The notes under the pieces were generated by a model that made no database searches, was not told where the DNA came from, and worked only from the letters and a program-made list of their open reading frames with translations. The position numbers and the translations under genes were made by a program. From positions 5,208,001-5,272,000 of the forward strand of contig NZ_CP121451.1 in the NCBI RefSeq assembly GCF_029689945.1: 64,000 bases of DNA. Reading direction: 5' to 3'. The stretch is from Paenibacillus amylolyticus. GTDB taxonomy: Bacteria; Bacillota; Bacilli; Paenibacillales; Paenibacillaceae. Shown one piece after another: positions 9,798 to 19,028 of the stretch. The first letter of the stretch is position 1. Each line of letters opens with the position of its first letter.

Positions 9798-10984
9798 TTA
9801 TTGCATACCTTGCATGATCGCATTAATGATATTTTGTTGCGTCACGGTATTATTCTGACGGTTAAACAATGCGAATCCATGTTGACCGTTATATCCGTTA
9901 TCCCAATAAACAGGAACCATTTTGTATTTCTTGGCTTTTGCTGTAACTGCTTTGGCGTAAGCGGCGCGATATACATTGTTGGTGGAATCGTACGACGTTT
10001 TATCAATGGAACCGAACTCACCAATCACTACAGGATAGCCTTGAGTCACAAATTTATCGTACATGGACTTGAACTGCGATTCCAGATAATCTTCTTGTCC
10101 CCAAGTCGACTTTTTGGAAGGATTCGTTGCCGTTGCCCCCCATTGCGTGATATTGCCATTTTCCTCACCAGCGAAATCCCACGGAGAGTAATAGTGTGCC
10201 GAGATCATGATTCTCTTCTGTGAGCTAGGAATTGCAGAGGATCTGTAATTATCTGTCGGAAGAGCAAAACCATAATTACCAACAGTGTAGTCAATATTGG
10301 TGTTCCAGCCCGGAATCAGCAACCATCTGGCACTGTTGTTACCTCCAGTCTGACGAACCGTATCCACGAAGATTTGATTGTAGGCGTTCAGATTGGCATA
10401 ATACGCCGAGTTCGGGTTGCCATAGTTGCCGTCGAATACTTCGTTCATGGATTCAAAGATAAGACGATCATTATAGTTGCTGAACTTGGTAGCAACCTGC
10501 CGCCACACCTTTTATACTTTTCTTTAATGGCCGTCTGATTGCCACTATTCACGAGCAGCCATCCACCCTGTACAGAATTGTAACCATCGCCATGAATGTT
10601 GATAATGACATACAGACCTTCATTGTAGGCATAATCTACGACTTGTTGAATTCGATTCAGCCATGCTGCATTGATTGTATAATTGGGAGCGCTTCCAATG
10701 TTGCTCAAGTAGGAAATGGGAATACGAATCGACTTGAAACCCGCCGCTTTTACCTTTTTGATCAACTCTGGAGTCACTGTAGGATTGCCCCATGAAGTTT
10801 CATTCGGTGTGCCGTTCACGGATGCTTCCAGCTGATTGCCCAGATTCCATCCTGCACCCATCTCAGCCACAATTTGCGAAGCGTCTGCTGCGGATGCTTT
10901 GGGACTCCATCCGGTGAAGGCCACCGCAGCCACTAACATAATCGCCAAGCTGCTGACGCCAAATTTTTTCCATTTTTTGAACAT
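9798..10984 (-). pseudogene. Secreted endoglucanase, glycoside hydrolase family 5, frameshifted
   Basis: Secreted beta-1,4-glucanase (GH5 cellulase) of about 395 residues when joined. A Sec signal peptide (MFKKWKKFGVSSLAIMLVAA, cleavage after ASA) precedes the catalytic domain, which begins with MGAGWNLGNQLEA. Catalytic features are SIRIPISY, the acid/base Glu in FESMNEVFDG, the SAHYYSPWDF histidine/tyrosine region and the nucleophile Glu in PVVIGEFGS. No carbohydrate-binding module follows. The frame breaks at the T run 10510-10513 (AIKEKYK, then VWRQVATKFSN); one added A on the coding strand repairs it. GGAGG lies 7 bases before the chosen ATG. An upstream promoter region of about 280 bases separates it from the alpha/beta hydrolase. 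Probably an active enzyme in the organism. Confidence 0.88.
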
Positions 10985-11269
10985 AACCATACCTCCGCTT
11001 ATTCTATTATTTTTTAACAAGCAGTGCAGTTAATCTATTGATACAGATTGAATGATTCGAGAATCCATGCCTCCTCTCCCTATCGATCAAACAAATGAAA
11101 TTGCCGTCTTTCATCAACATAATAACACATTTATGGAAAATAAAGCGATATATCCGATCTTTTTTTTACTATTTATTACAAAAATCTTCATTTAACTATC
11201 TAAGTTGATTGCATGAATTGGTTCTCAATATCAACAAAATAGCATTGAACTTTCTACTCTCCATACATC

Positions 11270-12298
11270 TTAAAACCGCTCATTCAACCACTTGACGAAT
11301 TTCTCTTTCTCCTCAAACTGCGGGTAATGCGCTGACTCGTTGAATACTATGAAGTCTTTGATCGGTGCATTCAATACATCAAAATAATCACGTGCTGCAT
11401 TCGCCGTGGTCATATAATCATATTTACCCATCACAAAATAAGTGGGAATCTCCAGATGATCAACAACATCGGGTAAATTTTGATCAAATGCTTCCTTCAG
11501 TAAGATGTCTTGTGAACTGAACATCCCTGTATAAAAGCGAATCATATCCAGCCCATTGTATTCGGGATTAAAAAGGAAGCCTGAAATATAATCTCGATTC
11601 TCACTGATGAGTCTGGCTGCACCTCCATACTTTTGCAACAATATTCTAGGTGTAAGTCCTGTTCCTTGCTCGATCGAGTCTCGAACCAGTTCCAATTTTT
11701 GTACGTCCTTGATGTTACCGGCCTGTTTCGCTTGTTCTAACGTGTACGCCGAGCTCTCCAGTTCGCTCTGAAACGTATTAGCCATCTGTCCAATACCTAT
11801 ATAAGCTTGAAACTGAACAGGTGCTTTAGCCGCAGCTTTCATCCCGATGTATGTACCAAATGAATGACCGATTAATATAACCTTCTCTTGATTTAACTCC
11901 TTAGATACAACATCACTTAAAGCTATCAGATCATCTACTAATACATCTGTTGTCAGATTCGAGTAATCCTCAAAAAAATGATAGGACTTTCCACTCCCAC
12001 GTTGATCGTAATGCACCACAGTAAAGTGCTGCTCCAGCTCTTTCTGATACTTTCTTACGTAAGGGATCTCCGAGCATCCCGGCCCCCCATGCACAAAAAT
12101 CAGGATAGGATTACTTCGATCAACACCCCTAATCATGACTTCGTGTCCTGCACCGTTAATTTCGACCTGCTCTATCCTGCTGATGCTGTGCTCACCTTTA
12201 ATTTTGGGTGTCCATGTGGGAAATATCAGAGCTACGATAATCATTAAAATGATACTCAATAAGCTGTACTTGAGTGTTTTACATATTTTTTTGCGCAT
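11270..12298 (-). CDS. Membrane-anchored alpha/beta hydrolase (proline iminopeptidase-like)
   Basis: Protein of 342 residues. An N-terminal hydrophobic segment (LKYSLLSIILMIIVALIF) anchors or exports it. The alpha/beta hydrolase fold has the oxyanion motif FVHGGPGCSE, HYDQRGSGKS, and the nucleophile elbow IGHSFG. The acid Asp is in GKYDYMTTA and the His in ESAHYPQFEE. HGGPG plus DQRGSGKS is the pattern of the S33 prolyl aminopeptidase group, though membrane-tethered members often have other substrates. The start was moved to the ATG preceded by AAGGAG at 6 bases. Substrate unknown. Confidence 0.85.
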   Translation of the reverse strand: MRKKICKTLKYSLLSIILMIIVALIFPTWTPKIKGEHSISRIEQVEINGAGHEVMIRGVDRSNPILIFVHGGPGCSEIPYVRKYQKELEQHFTVVHYDQRGSGKSYHFFEDYSNLTTDVLVDDLIALSDVVSKELNQEKVILIGHSFGTYIGMKAAAKAPVQFQAYIGIGQMANTFQSELESSAYTLEQAKQAGNIKDVQKLELVRDSIEQGTGLTPRILLQKYGGAARLISENRDYISGFLFNPEYNGLDMIRFYTGMFSSQDILLKEAFDQNLPDVVDHLEIPTYFVMGKYDYMTTANAARDYFDVLNAPIKDFIVFNESAHYPQFEEKEKFVKWLNERF

Positions 12299-12358
12299 GT
12301 AATGCTCCTTCATTGATAAGTTTCATATGTTTCGTATGTAATTCTGCCAACAGATCCT

Positions 12359-12995
12359 TTATCGTAACGGATACAGCAATTCAACGGGTTCTTTCATCAG
12401 TTCTTCTTGGAAGATGTAATTATGATCGGCTCCTACAATACAGAGGATTCGTTTTCCTGAATGTGCTTCAATTGCATTTTTGACTCTTTGAATCATAATC
12501 TGATTACGGACCACCCAGCGAAAGTTCTGTGCCTTGGCATTTACCTTATGCAACCATTCATATTTTTGTCTGGTTACGCGATCGAACTCTTTTGAATTAA
12601 AAGGAATCTCTCCAAACCGATACGTCTCCCATTTGCTCCGCAAACCAATGATCATCCTGTTGTTCAAGTTCCTGGCGTTCCTCGCCCGAATAACCGTTAA
12701 ACGGATCAAAAGCATTCCACACATCCAACTCAAACCAATCAATAGGGACAAATGGGATATTATGCTTCTCGCATAAAGGAAATACCAACTCCCAATATTC
12801 ACTGGCCGGTTCTCCCCAGTATCCTCTATCCTGTCTGTCCTTCAAATGCCTCAACCAACTCTGTGGATGAACTTCACCGCAAATAAGATCTGGCTTAAAC
12901 TCAGTTATCACATTCTTGTAAAGGGAAAGCGAACAATGATATCGCTCCCTGAGTTCTGGATTATGAATGGTGCCAAGTATGCCAACCGATGTCAT
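12359..12995 (-). pseudogene. TraB/GumN-like protein of unknown function, frameshifted
   Basis: About 211 residues when joined. The start has GGAGCTGGGCAC before the ATG. VGILGTIHNPELRERY and CGEVHPQSW near the N-terminus, and ILCIVGADHNYIFQEEL near the C-terminus, resemble the GxxH, GE and G-x-x-H motifs of the TraB/PrgY/GumN group; assignment is by motif only. The frame shifts near 12632-12634 (FAEQ, then WETYRFGEIPFNSKEF). Here an extra base in an A run, or two missing bases, fits better than one missing base, unlike most breaks in the window. No neighbours suggest a pathway. Confidence 0.6.
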
Positions 12996-13011
12996 GTGCC
13001 CAGCTCCTTTA

Positions 13012-13524
13012 TCATGTGTATATCTTTCGGCTCTTTGTCGTAGAGTTCTTGATCAATCTCACCAGTAATCTGGCTGCCCTGGCTTCTGTAAAAGGATACT
13101 GCCGATCTCGTCTCTGTGGAGGAGATATACAGATCTGTGCGCCACGTTTCTTAGCCTCTTCACCTAATTGGTTTAGAATACGTTTTCCAATACCTTGTCT
13201 TCTGTACCCGCGTGTGACATACATCAAGTCAACTTGTAATTGATTTTGTTCTCTTCCTCTAAGTTGATGTGCCAGCACTCCAAATCCAATTAATAGATCG
13301 TCAGCAAACGCGCCATAGGCCATGCCACCTTGTTCTAATTCGTAGACGTATCGATTTTGAATCTCTTGCAAAAGCTTTTCATCCCAGTTGGAGCACTCAT
13401 GATCTTGTTCAAGCTCAACCAATCGGTTCTCTCTCATTTCATAGATGAGATCAATATGTTCCGAGCGATCTATTGCCTGCAGTTGATTCACATCATCCAG
13501 GGTCAATGTTCTATACGTTATCAT
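13012..13524 (-). CDS. GNAT family N-acetyltransferase
   Basis: Protein of 170 residues with the GNAT fold. The acetyl-CoA-binding motif is VTRGYRRQGIGKRILNQLGE (Q/R-x-x-G-x-G/A), preceded by LQVDLMYV. The C-terminal RLLVRLIKNSTTKS is compatible with a GNAT end. GGAGAGAGG precedes the ATG. It ends 17 bases before the TraB-like gene on the same strand. Substrate unknown; these can acetylate antibiotics, polyamines or proteins. Confidence 0.83.
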   Translation of the reverse strand: MITYRTLTLDDVNQLQAIDRSEHIDLIYEMRENRLVELEQDHECSNWDEKLLQEIQNRYVYELEQGGMAYGAFADDLLIGFGVLAHQLRGREQNQLQVDLMYVTRGYRRQGIGKRILNQLGEEAKKRGAQICISPPQRRDRQYPFTEARAARLLVRLIKNSTTKSRKIYT

Positions 13525-13573
13525 GGTCGTTGCCTCTCTCCTTTATTTTCAAAACAGAGTTCTTCAAGTTAAA

Positions 13574-14044
13574 TCAGCTTATTGTAACTACGGGTAACTC
13601 ATTCACATGATTTATTTCGATGGTGTATTTCTTAAGCCCATCATCGTTCTCAAGTCCATCCCATCTTTCCGAGAAATGATAAAACATATCCCCGAAATTC
13701 ATGCCTTCAGGTAAAACATCCACAAGCTTTATCTCATCAATTTCCGAATCGGGTAAGCTACCGAGCGATATAACCTCAGCGTACGAGACCATACCAAAGC
13801 TCCCATTCCATTCATATACGCCATAAGGTGTTAATTCAAATCGTACTGCGCCTGTCTCTTCATAGAGTTCTCTACTTGCCGTATGTAAGAGGGTTTCCCC
13901 TATTTCTATGTTGCCTCCCGGGATCTCCCAACCTCCTCTTTTTCTATTTTTTATAACAATGAATTGATGGTTGTATTTAGCGACCACAACTGCAAATTTG
14001 ATTAACGCTGGATCAAGTTTATCTAGATCATACCATTGGCTCAT
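13574..14044 (-). CDS. NUDIX hydrolase
   Basis: Protein of 156 residues with a complete NUDIX box (GNIEIGETLLHTASRELYEE, then TG), whose Glu residues bind the metal for hydrolysis of a nucleoside-diphosphate-linked substrate. GGWEIPGGN leads into the box. Such proteins clean up oxidised nucleotides or act on nucleotide sugars; the substrate cannot be told. GGAGGAATGAG precedes the ATG. It follows other small enzymes on the minus strand but is separated from the upstream kinase by 77 bases. Confidence 0.9.
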   Translation of the reverse strand: MSQWYDLDKLDPALIKFAVVVAKYNHQFIVIKNRKRGGWEIPGGNIEIGETLLHTASRELYEETGAVRFELTPYGVYEWNGSFGMVSYAEVISLGSLPDSEIDEIKLVDVLPEGMNFGDMFYHFSERWDGLENDDGLKKYTIEINHVNELPVVTIS

Positions 14045-14121
14045 CTCATTCCTCCATTCTCTCGTGAGACCAGTTAAATGTTTTTATATCCTGCAGTTTC
14101 TCCTCCTTCGGTAATCCTCGA

Positions 14122-14661
14122 TTAATGCTTGCTAACGTTCTTTTCACTCTCACTTACAACCTCTTGCAAATGACGTTCAATCAACTGTATCACTTGTTTT
14201 TTATTCTTCGTGATTATTGCAGTCTTACGGTTTTCGTTAACTGTACATCTAACTTCTTCTATATTATATTGATGGTTCCATTTCACAATCATCTTGCCTA
14301 AGTTCTTGAATGACTGCTTGTAATTCCACGGCTGCAAACCCATTCTGGACAATACAAACCTCTTGATAATTCGATAATCTCTAATGAAAACATTGGGGGC
14401 TAATATAAAAATCAAATCCGCTTCCTGAATGGACTTTAATGTCCAATCTTTGCACTGTGCTCCTTCTATGATCCAAGCCTCTGAACTGACAATAGATTGC
14501 ACGGATTCATCCCTCACACTTTCAGGGTATCTCAGATTTTCGGCGCTTCTGTCCCAGATGAGATTGTCTAATTCATAGGAAGGAATACCGTATTGATCCG
14601 ATAATTCTTTGGCTAATGTTGATTTCCCGCTGCCGCAAGATCCGATAATTCGAATTCTCAT
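14122..14661 (-). CDS. P-loop kinase-like ATPase (FlaR/topology-modulation type)
   Basis: Cytoplasmic P-loop protein of about 179 residues. Walker A is IGSCGSGKSTLA, followed by ELDNLIWDRS, the pattern of the adenylate-kinase-like group often annotated as DNA topology modulation protein (FlaR). IIEGAQCKDW and ADLIFILAP are further family features. The start is taken as the ATG overlapping the stop of the upstream GNAT gene (ATGA), giving MRIRIIGS. The biochemical role of this family is poorly known. Confidence 0.75.
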   Translation of the reverse strand: MRIRIIGSCGSGKSTLAKELSDQYGIPSYELDNLIWDRSAENLRYPESVRDESVQSIVSSEAWIIEGAQCKDWTLKSIQEADLIFILAPNVFIRDYRIIKRFVLSRMGLQPWNYKQSFKNLGKMIVKWNHQYNIEEVRCTVNENRKTAIITKNKKQVIQLIERHLQEVVSESEKNVSKH

Positions 14662-15200
14662 ACACAATCTTTCTTCAACAATGCATAGATGACATTATCG
14701 ACAAATCGATTTTTCCAATAATAGTTTTCTTTCAAGATGCCTTCTGCCCTGAAACCAATTTTCTCAAGCAACGCTCTTGATCCCTCGTTCTCTGGCTCTA
14801 CAAAGGCTTCAATCCGGTTTAATTCAAGGGAGTTTAATCCATACGCAACAATTGCCTGAGCGACCTCGGTCATGTGACCCTGATTCCAGAATTCCGGTGC
14901 TAACTCATATCCCATCGCGGCTTTATAATGTTGTTTCATCCAACCATGAAATCCACATGTTTCAATAATTCTGTTGTCTGACTTCAAAGCAATTCCCCAA
15001 CGGATGACCTGACCATGCTCGAATCGTTCATTCCATCTTTGTATGAGTTCTTCTGCTTGTTTTATATTCGTAAAACTTTCTACATCATAGAACTTTGTAA
15101 CTTCATCTGAAGAGAAAATTTGAAATATGTCTTGCGAATCACTCTGTTTAATCTCTCTTAATAGCAATCTTTTGGTTTCTAATTGAGGAAAAGGAATCAT
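14658..15200 (-). CDS. RimJ/RimL-type GNAT N-acetyltransferase
   Basis: Protein of about 180 residues. ETKRLLLREIKQSDSQDIFQ at the N-terminus and EAFVEPENEGSRALLEKIGF near the C-terminus are classic for RimJ/RimL-like acetyltransferases. The CoA site is APEFWNQGHMTEVAQAIVAY. GAGGTG lies 8 bases before the chosen ATG, just after the stop of the preceding GNAT gene. It overlaps the next gene by 4 bases (ATGA), so 15703-14122 is one three-gene operon. Substrate unknown. Confidence 0.87.
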   Translation of the reverse strand: MIPFPQLETKRLLLREIKQSDSQDIFQIFSSDEVTKFYDVESFTNIKQAEELIQRWNERFEHGQVIRWGIALKSDNRIIETCGFHGWMKQHYKAAMGYELAPEFWNQGHMTEVAQAIVAYGLNSLELNRIEAFVEPENEGSRALLEKIGFRAEGILKENYYWKNRFVDNVIYALLKKDCV

Positions 15201-15202
15201 AT

Positions 15203-15703
15203 TCACTTCACCTCAATGGCGTAAACCCCAACATTTTTCCCAATGATGTCTACGTCCTTCTCGTGTTTCATGCCATTCTTTTGCGCGACTTTCATAGAAC
15301 CCACATTGCCCTGTTGAATTAAAGATATTAATCGTCTCTGATTCAAGTGATCCAAGCCATAAACTTTCCATGCTTTAGCTTGTTCATATCCGTAACCCAT
15401 TCCCCAGTATTGCTCGATAACCCAGTAACCAACTTCAAGCTCATCAGTGCCTTCAATGATTTGAGGAATCAGTCCGGAGGTTCCAATCAACTTGTTATCC
15501 CCTTTATTGAATGCGAGGAACAGCCCTTTATCGTCTTTGTTCCAGTTGATGAACTTTTCCAGGCTTTGCATGGTTTCTTCCTTCGTCCAGGGACCTCCAT
15601 GTCTTATAAATCTCATCATATTCGGCTCACGTGTCATCTCAAAAAGAAAATCAAAATCATTTTTGGTATATCTCCGAAATATAAGTCGCTCTGTCTCTAT
15701 CAT
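15203..15703 (-). CDS. RimJ/RimL-type GNAT N-acetyltransferase
   Basis: Protein of 166 residues beginning MIETERLIFRRYTKNDFDFL, with VGYWVIEQYWGMGYGYEQAK as the CoA-binding region and LISLIQQGNVGSMKVAQKNG near the end. All are standard GNAT (Acetyltransf_3) features. AAGGAGATGAGAGT precedes the ATG. First gene of a tightly packed group with a second GNAT and a P-loop kinase. Substrate unknown. Confidence 0.87.
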   Translation of the reverse strand: MIETERLIFRRYTKNDFDFLFEMTREPNMMRFIRHGGPWTKEETMQSLEKFINWNKDDKGLFLAFNKGDNKLIGTSGLIPQIIEGTDELEVGYWVIEQYWGMGYGYEQAKAWKVYGLDHLNQRRLISLIQQGNVGSMKVAQKNGMKHEKDVDIIGKNVGVYAIEVK

Positions 15704-15798
15704 ACTCTCATCTCCTTTTTCTTATATTTCACTTCAAAATCGTTTGTTCGCGATCTACTGTCGATGTGAAAAATTTTTGTCTAGTTTCTGCTATACAC

Positions 15799-16719
15799 CT
15801 ATCTCGTCACGATCCCCGATGTAATTTTCATGTTTGGGGCATAGGTTAACCACGAGTTCTCATTAAACTCCTTAGCAAATACACTCTCTGCTTCATATTG
15901 TCTATTCGCTTCTTCTGAATTCAGTCCTCTTTCCATCAATTGAGTAACAACTTCATGTCTGGCATTCGGTTCTTGTCCCAATCCTTCTTCTTTTAATGCA
16001 TGAAATAGTTTTTCTTTATCTAAAGCTACCAAGTGTTGATCTAAGAAGTTAACCTTGTCACTCACCCGGCATTCTACATTTCTCAAGCCAAGCTGGCTAA
16101 GCAGGATTGGAATCTTCATACCGATATTTCCATCTTTTCCACTCCGTTTGCAATCCTTCTCAAACAATTTTTGGAGTGAACCCAACTGAATCATCTTGGA
16201 TTGTTCAAGTCCATGTAATTCATAGTTGGACATATTAGCAATCCAATGGGGTTCAAAACATATTATTTTACCCTCATCTACTACACTTTCGATCATCTTC
16301 TGAAGAATGGTGATCGGCTCTGTCATATGTAATAAGAAGGCATGACTTATTGCAATATCGTATTGCCGTTTCACTTCTACTGTTTCAATGTCATCTACAA
16401 TAAAAGTCGTTTGATAAGAGGTCTTTGAGAAAATCTCTTTGGCCTGCTTTATCAATTCCTCACCCTTGTCTAATCCGGTATAGGTTGATCCTTCGGGTAA
16501 TAGAGGAAGTAGCTTCAATCCGAGATAGCCATAACCACATCCATAGTCGATAATATCTACTGACTTTTCAATCTTCCATACACGTTCAACCAAAAATTCA
16601 AGATAATCATCGTTGTAATACAGCCAACGCGTATTTCTCAGATATTCCATTTGGTCATCCCAATCGTAATCAGACAGAAAAGTCCCTCCTTCATACGATG
16701 TAATCGTATTCATAAACAT
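15799..16719 (-). CDS. Class I SAM-dependent methyltransferase
   Basis: Protein of up to 306 residues. SAM-binding motif I is VDIIDYGCGYGYLGLKLL, followed by GLDKGEELI (motif II) and YDIAISHAFLLHMTEP (motif IV region). The C-terminal half probably recognises the substrate. No good ribosome site precedes the first ATG. GAAGGAGGG lies 6 bases before an in-frame CTG at 16677, which would start the protein as SDYDWDDQMEYLRNT. That shorter form fits homologue-style starts and may be the true one. Target molecule unknown. Confidence 0.82.
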   Translation of the reverse strand: MFMNTITSYEGGTFLSDYDWDDQMEYLRNTRWLYYNDDYLEFLVERVWKIEKSVDIIDYGCGYGYLGLKLLPLLPEGSTYTGLDKGEELIKQAKEIFSKTSYQTTFIVDDIETVEVKRQYDIAISHAFLLHMTEPITILQKMIESVVDEGKIICFEPHWIANMSNYELHGLEQSKMIQLGSLQKLFEKDCKRSGKDGNIGMKIPILLSQLGLRNVECRVSDKVNFLDQHLVALDKEKLFHALKEEGLGQEPNARHEVVTQLMERGLNSEEANRQYEAESVFAKEFNENSWLTYAPNMKITSGIVTR

Positions 16720-16771
16720 TCAAATATCACGAGTAGAAGGGCTAGAGTGTGTTTTAAACTTCGGTGATTTT

Positions 16772-16966
16772 CTAAGGAACACAGGACGTCCTATTCGGCC
16801 TTCAAGTCCTCCTTTTACATTGTAAGGAACCTGAGACATCTTATTTCCTAAAATCATCTGACAAAAACGCTACAAAAGGCTATTTATCCCCTTATAGCGT
16901 GTCTCAGATTCCTTAGATTTCGGAGAGCGTCTCAAATCCCCGAATAAGACGTCTCAGGTTCGTTAG
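16772..16966. repeat. Cluster of five degenerate copies of a roughly 25-bp motif
   Basis: The gene-free stretch 16720-17030 holds five related segments built on CTAAGGAACCTGAGACGTC, usually followed by TTATTCGG or similar. Copies 1 (16772-16798) and 2 (16822-16850) read on the plus strand. Copies 3 (16881-16916), 4 (16920-16941) and 5 (16938-16966) read on the minus strand. The opposed copies could pair into a large cruciform or RNA hairpin. Apart from this, no gene, terminator or promoter stands out in the stretch. Confidence 0.7.
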
Positions 16967-17030
16967 AAAAATTACTTAAGTTTTACTTGCGACAACAGAG
17001 GGGTGGTCTAGTTCATCTCAAGTACCTTTA

Positions 17031-17498
17031 TCACCAGACCGATAGTTTTGTCCTCGTATCGTTCTCATCAGTTAAATATTCAAGAAATTCGAATCCTTGT
17101 CTACTTATATGATTATATAATTCCTCGACTTTTTGTAAATCTTTACAATAAACTGTGACGTAGATACTATCAATTACAAGAAGAACCACTTGACAGTCAC
17201 TTAACATATAATCTTCATAGGTGATTACATCTGTTATTTTCACAGCTTTTGGAAATGCTTTTAAATTCGCAAATATCAAATAATACTCGTTGTTATCAAT
17301 AATTTGTTGTAATTCTTCTCCATTCATACCAATAATCATATCTGGAAAAAGTTCATCCCCTAATGTATCGTCCTCAATGAAATAGGATTCTTCTCCACCA
17401 ATAAACCAATCGTAATTAGATACTCCCATTGGTCTTAAAATCTCCCCAAGAAAGCGACCATAGGCATTTGGTATTTCAAAACGTATTCCTCTGATCAT
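17031..17498 (-). CDS. DUF2691 family protein
   Basis: Protein of 155 residues starting MIRGIRFEIPNAYGRFLGEI, the signature opening of the DUF2691 family found in Bacillales. No transmembrane segment or signal peptide. GAGGGTGAACC precedes the ATG. The function of the family is unknown. It is separated from the upstream P-loop ATPase gene by about 50 bases on the same strand. Confidence 0.75.
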   Translation of the reverse strand: MIRGIRFEIPNAYGRFLGEILRPMGVSNYDWFIGGEESYFIEDDTLGDELFPDMIIGMNGEELQQIIDNNEYYLIFANLKAFPKAVKITDVITYEDYMLSDCQVVLLVIDSIYVTVYCKDLQKVEELYNHISRQGFEFLEYLTDENDTRTKLSVW

Positions 17499-17546
17499 GG
17501 TTCACCCTCTTATCATTATTACAATTCGTAGCATAGTAGCATGCAT

Positions 17547-18077
17547 TTATTTCAATCGATACTTCTCATTATTTATAATTTCACTGACGATTTCAGGCAG
17601 TTGATCTTCTGTAAAATGATGAGTATACAGCTTGTTATCTGCGCTCAAATTCAGATGATTTTCATACTCATCCAGCAGAAGCACACTTCTTTCTTTCATT
17701 TGATATTCTGTTGCTCTTAAACGGTCTCTATGAATAACGGTCTGACGATCTACCATTAATACAACATAGATTATACGAACAGGATAGTCTGCCAAATCTG
17801 CCATTAATCCATCGACATCTTCTGGAAAGGACACATAATCCAAAACTACATCGTATTTATACTCCAATAAGTTTTTCACTAGACTAGATATATTTTTCCA
17901 CGTTAAGTCGTTTGTATCCTTATCCAGCCAGGGTTTACCTCGCCCTTTAACCGGAAAGTGACTAACCGCATCTCCAGAGATGTATGCACTTCTATCTAAA
18001 GTCTGAACCAGCAGCTTGGAAGTTGTAGATTTCCCTACTCCTGGGGGGCCAGATACAATATATAGGTTGTTACTCAT
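17547..18077 (-). CDS. P-loop ATPase/kinase (AAA_18-like)
   Basis: Protein of 176 residues with Walker A VSGPPGVGKSTTSKLL near the N-terminus, YDVVLDYVSFPEDVDGL as a probable Walker B/substrate segment, and VDRQTVIHRDRLRA in the lid region. This is typical of small kinases related to shikimate, gluconate and chloramphenicol-phosphotransferase-like proteins. GGGGA precedes the ATG. It starts 12 bases after the end of the GNAT gene upstream, so the pair is probably cotranscribed. Substrate unknown. Confidence 0.78.
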   Translation of the reverse strand: MSNNLYIVSGPPGVGKSTTSKLLVQTLDRSAYISGDAVSHFPVKGRGKPWLDKDTNDLTWKNISSLVKNLLEYKYDVVLDYVSFPEDVDGLMADLADYPVRIIYVVLMVDRQTVIHRDRLRATEYQMKERSVLLLDEYENHLNLSADNKLYTHHFTEDQLPEIVSEIINNEKYRLK

Positions 18078-18089
18078 TTCGTATTCCCC

Positions 18090-18584
18090 TTACAATATCT
18101 TTTGGAAACTTCCAATATCCAATTTTCTATCAAATTTATATCCGATCTCTTTAAACAGAGCACATTGTTCATAACCATTTTTCTCGAATAATGATTTACT
18201 TCTCGTATTCTCCATGCAAATCGTCGCAATTAAGGTATGGAATCCTTGTTCTTTTGCAGCCCTCTCAATAAAACGAAGTGCTTGTTTGCCCAAGCCTTTC
18301 CCCAAAATATCGGGCTTCAAATATATAGTGACTTCTCCGCAGATGTCGTAAGCCTGCTTGCTCTTATATTGGGTGATCAGAACATAACCCACCATTTGAT
18401 TGTTTTCAAGAATTACGTAAGTTTTATACCGCTTATCCTTGTTCATCACAGAGGATCTAATCTGATCAAGATCTAATTCCTCCGTATGAAACGAAATCGT
18501 TGTATTCCTTACATAATAGTTATAAATCACTCTAATTTCAGGAAGGTGCTGTTCGGTTACCTCTTCAAAAGTCACTGTCGTCAA
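18090..18584 (-). CDS. GNAT acetyltransferase (phosphinothricin acetyltransferase-like)
   Basis: Protein of 164 residues. IRVIYNYYVRNTTISFHTEE at the start, VTIYLKPDILGKGLGKQALR as the CoA-binding motif and CMENTRSKSLFEKNGYEQCA near the end match the phosphinothricin/methionine sulfoximine acetyltransferase subgroup. The start is read as a TTG, with only a weak GGATGG upstream. First gene of a small group with the P-loop kinase downstream. Substrate assignment is by motif only. Confidence 0.82.
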   Translation of the reverse strand: MTTVTFEEVTEQHLPEIRVIYNYYVRNTTISFHTEELDLDQIRSSVMNKDKRYKTYVILENNQMVGYVLITQYKSKQAYDICGEVTIYLKPDILGKGLGKQALRFIERAAKEQGFHTLIATICMENTRSKSLFEKNGYEQCALFKEIGYKFDRKLDIGSFQKIL

Positions 18585-18663
18585 TTACCATCCATCCCCT
18601 GCTGTTCGTTTTTTCCCAACCATACTACATCTATCTAAAAAATCCGAAATCACTGCATGCTCT

Positions 18664-18999
18664 CTAAATCAGCAGGTAGCGAAAATTCCCTTCTTCATTC
18701 GGTTCAAAATCATATGTATGCAATACGGCGTCCAGATTTAACTCACCGTAAATATGAGGATATTCCCTGCCTTCATTATACAGATCTTCCCATATAACTT
18801 CTGCTTTTATTTCGGAGGTATCCAAGCAAAGCAGTACTAACCCCTTTATCCCACGGTAGTTATAATTAGCCACAGCTACAATCTTATCTACAGGTGAACA
18901 ATGAATGAAACCTTCCTTTTTCAAAGATGCTGCTGTGTAAACCCCATTAATCAACGCGACTTCCCAATCTTTTCTTAAGAGTGCATGTACAATCATCAT
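18664..18999 (-). CDS. DUF952 family protein
   Basis: Protein of about 111 residues. VYTAASLKKEGFIHCSPVDK and EGREYPHIYGELNLDAVLHT are the two conserved blocks of DUF952. The His and Cys in FIHCS are typical of the family. The start is the first of two ATGs, with GGAGGG about 7 bases upstream; an earlier in-frame ATG overlaps the preceding TmrB-like gene. Probably cotranscribed with it. Function unknown. Confidence 0.82.
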   Translation of the reverse strand: MMIVHALLRKDWEVALINGVYTAASLKKEGFIHCSPVDKIVAVANYNYRGIKGLVLLCLDTSEIKAEVIWEDLYNEGREYPHIYGELNLDAVLHTYDFEPNEEGNFRYLLI

Positions 19000-19028
19000 C
19001 CTTAATCCCTCCTTATTAGAAAACATCA

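Noticed and set aside
14127-14151. GAACGTTAGCA-like sequence resembling an attC right end
   Set aside because: It lies inside the 3' coding end of the P-loop kinase gene, has no left half, and the surrounding genes overlap as an operon.
16772-16966. CRISPR array for the repeat cluster
   Set aside because: Copies are in both orientations, diverged and irregularly spaced, and no cas genes are near.
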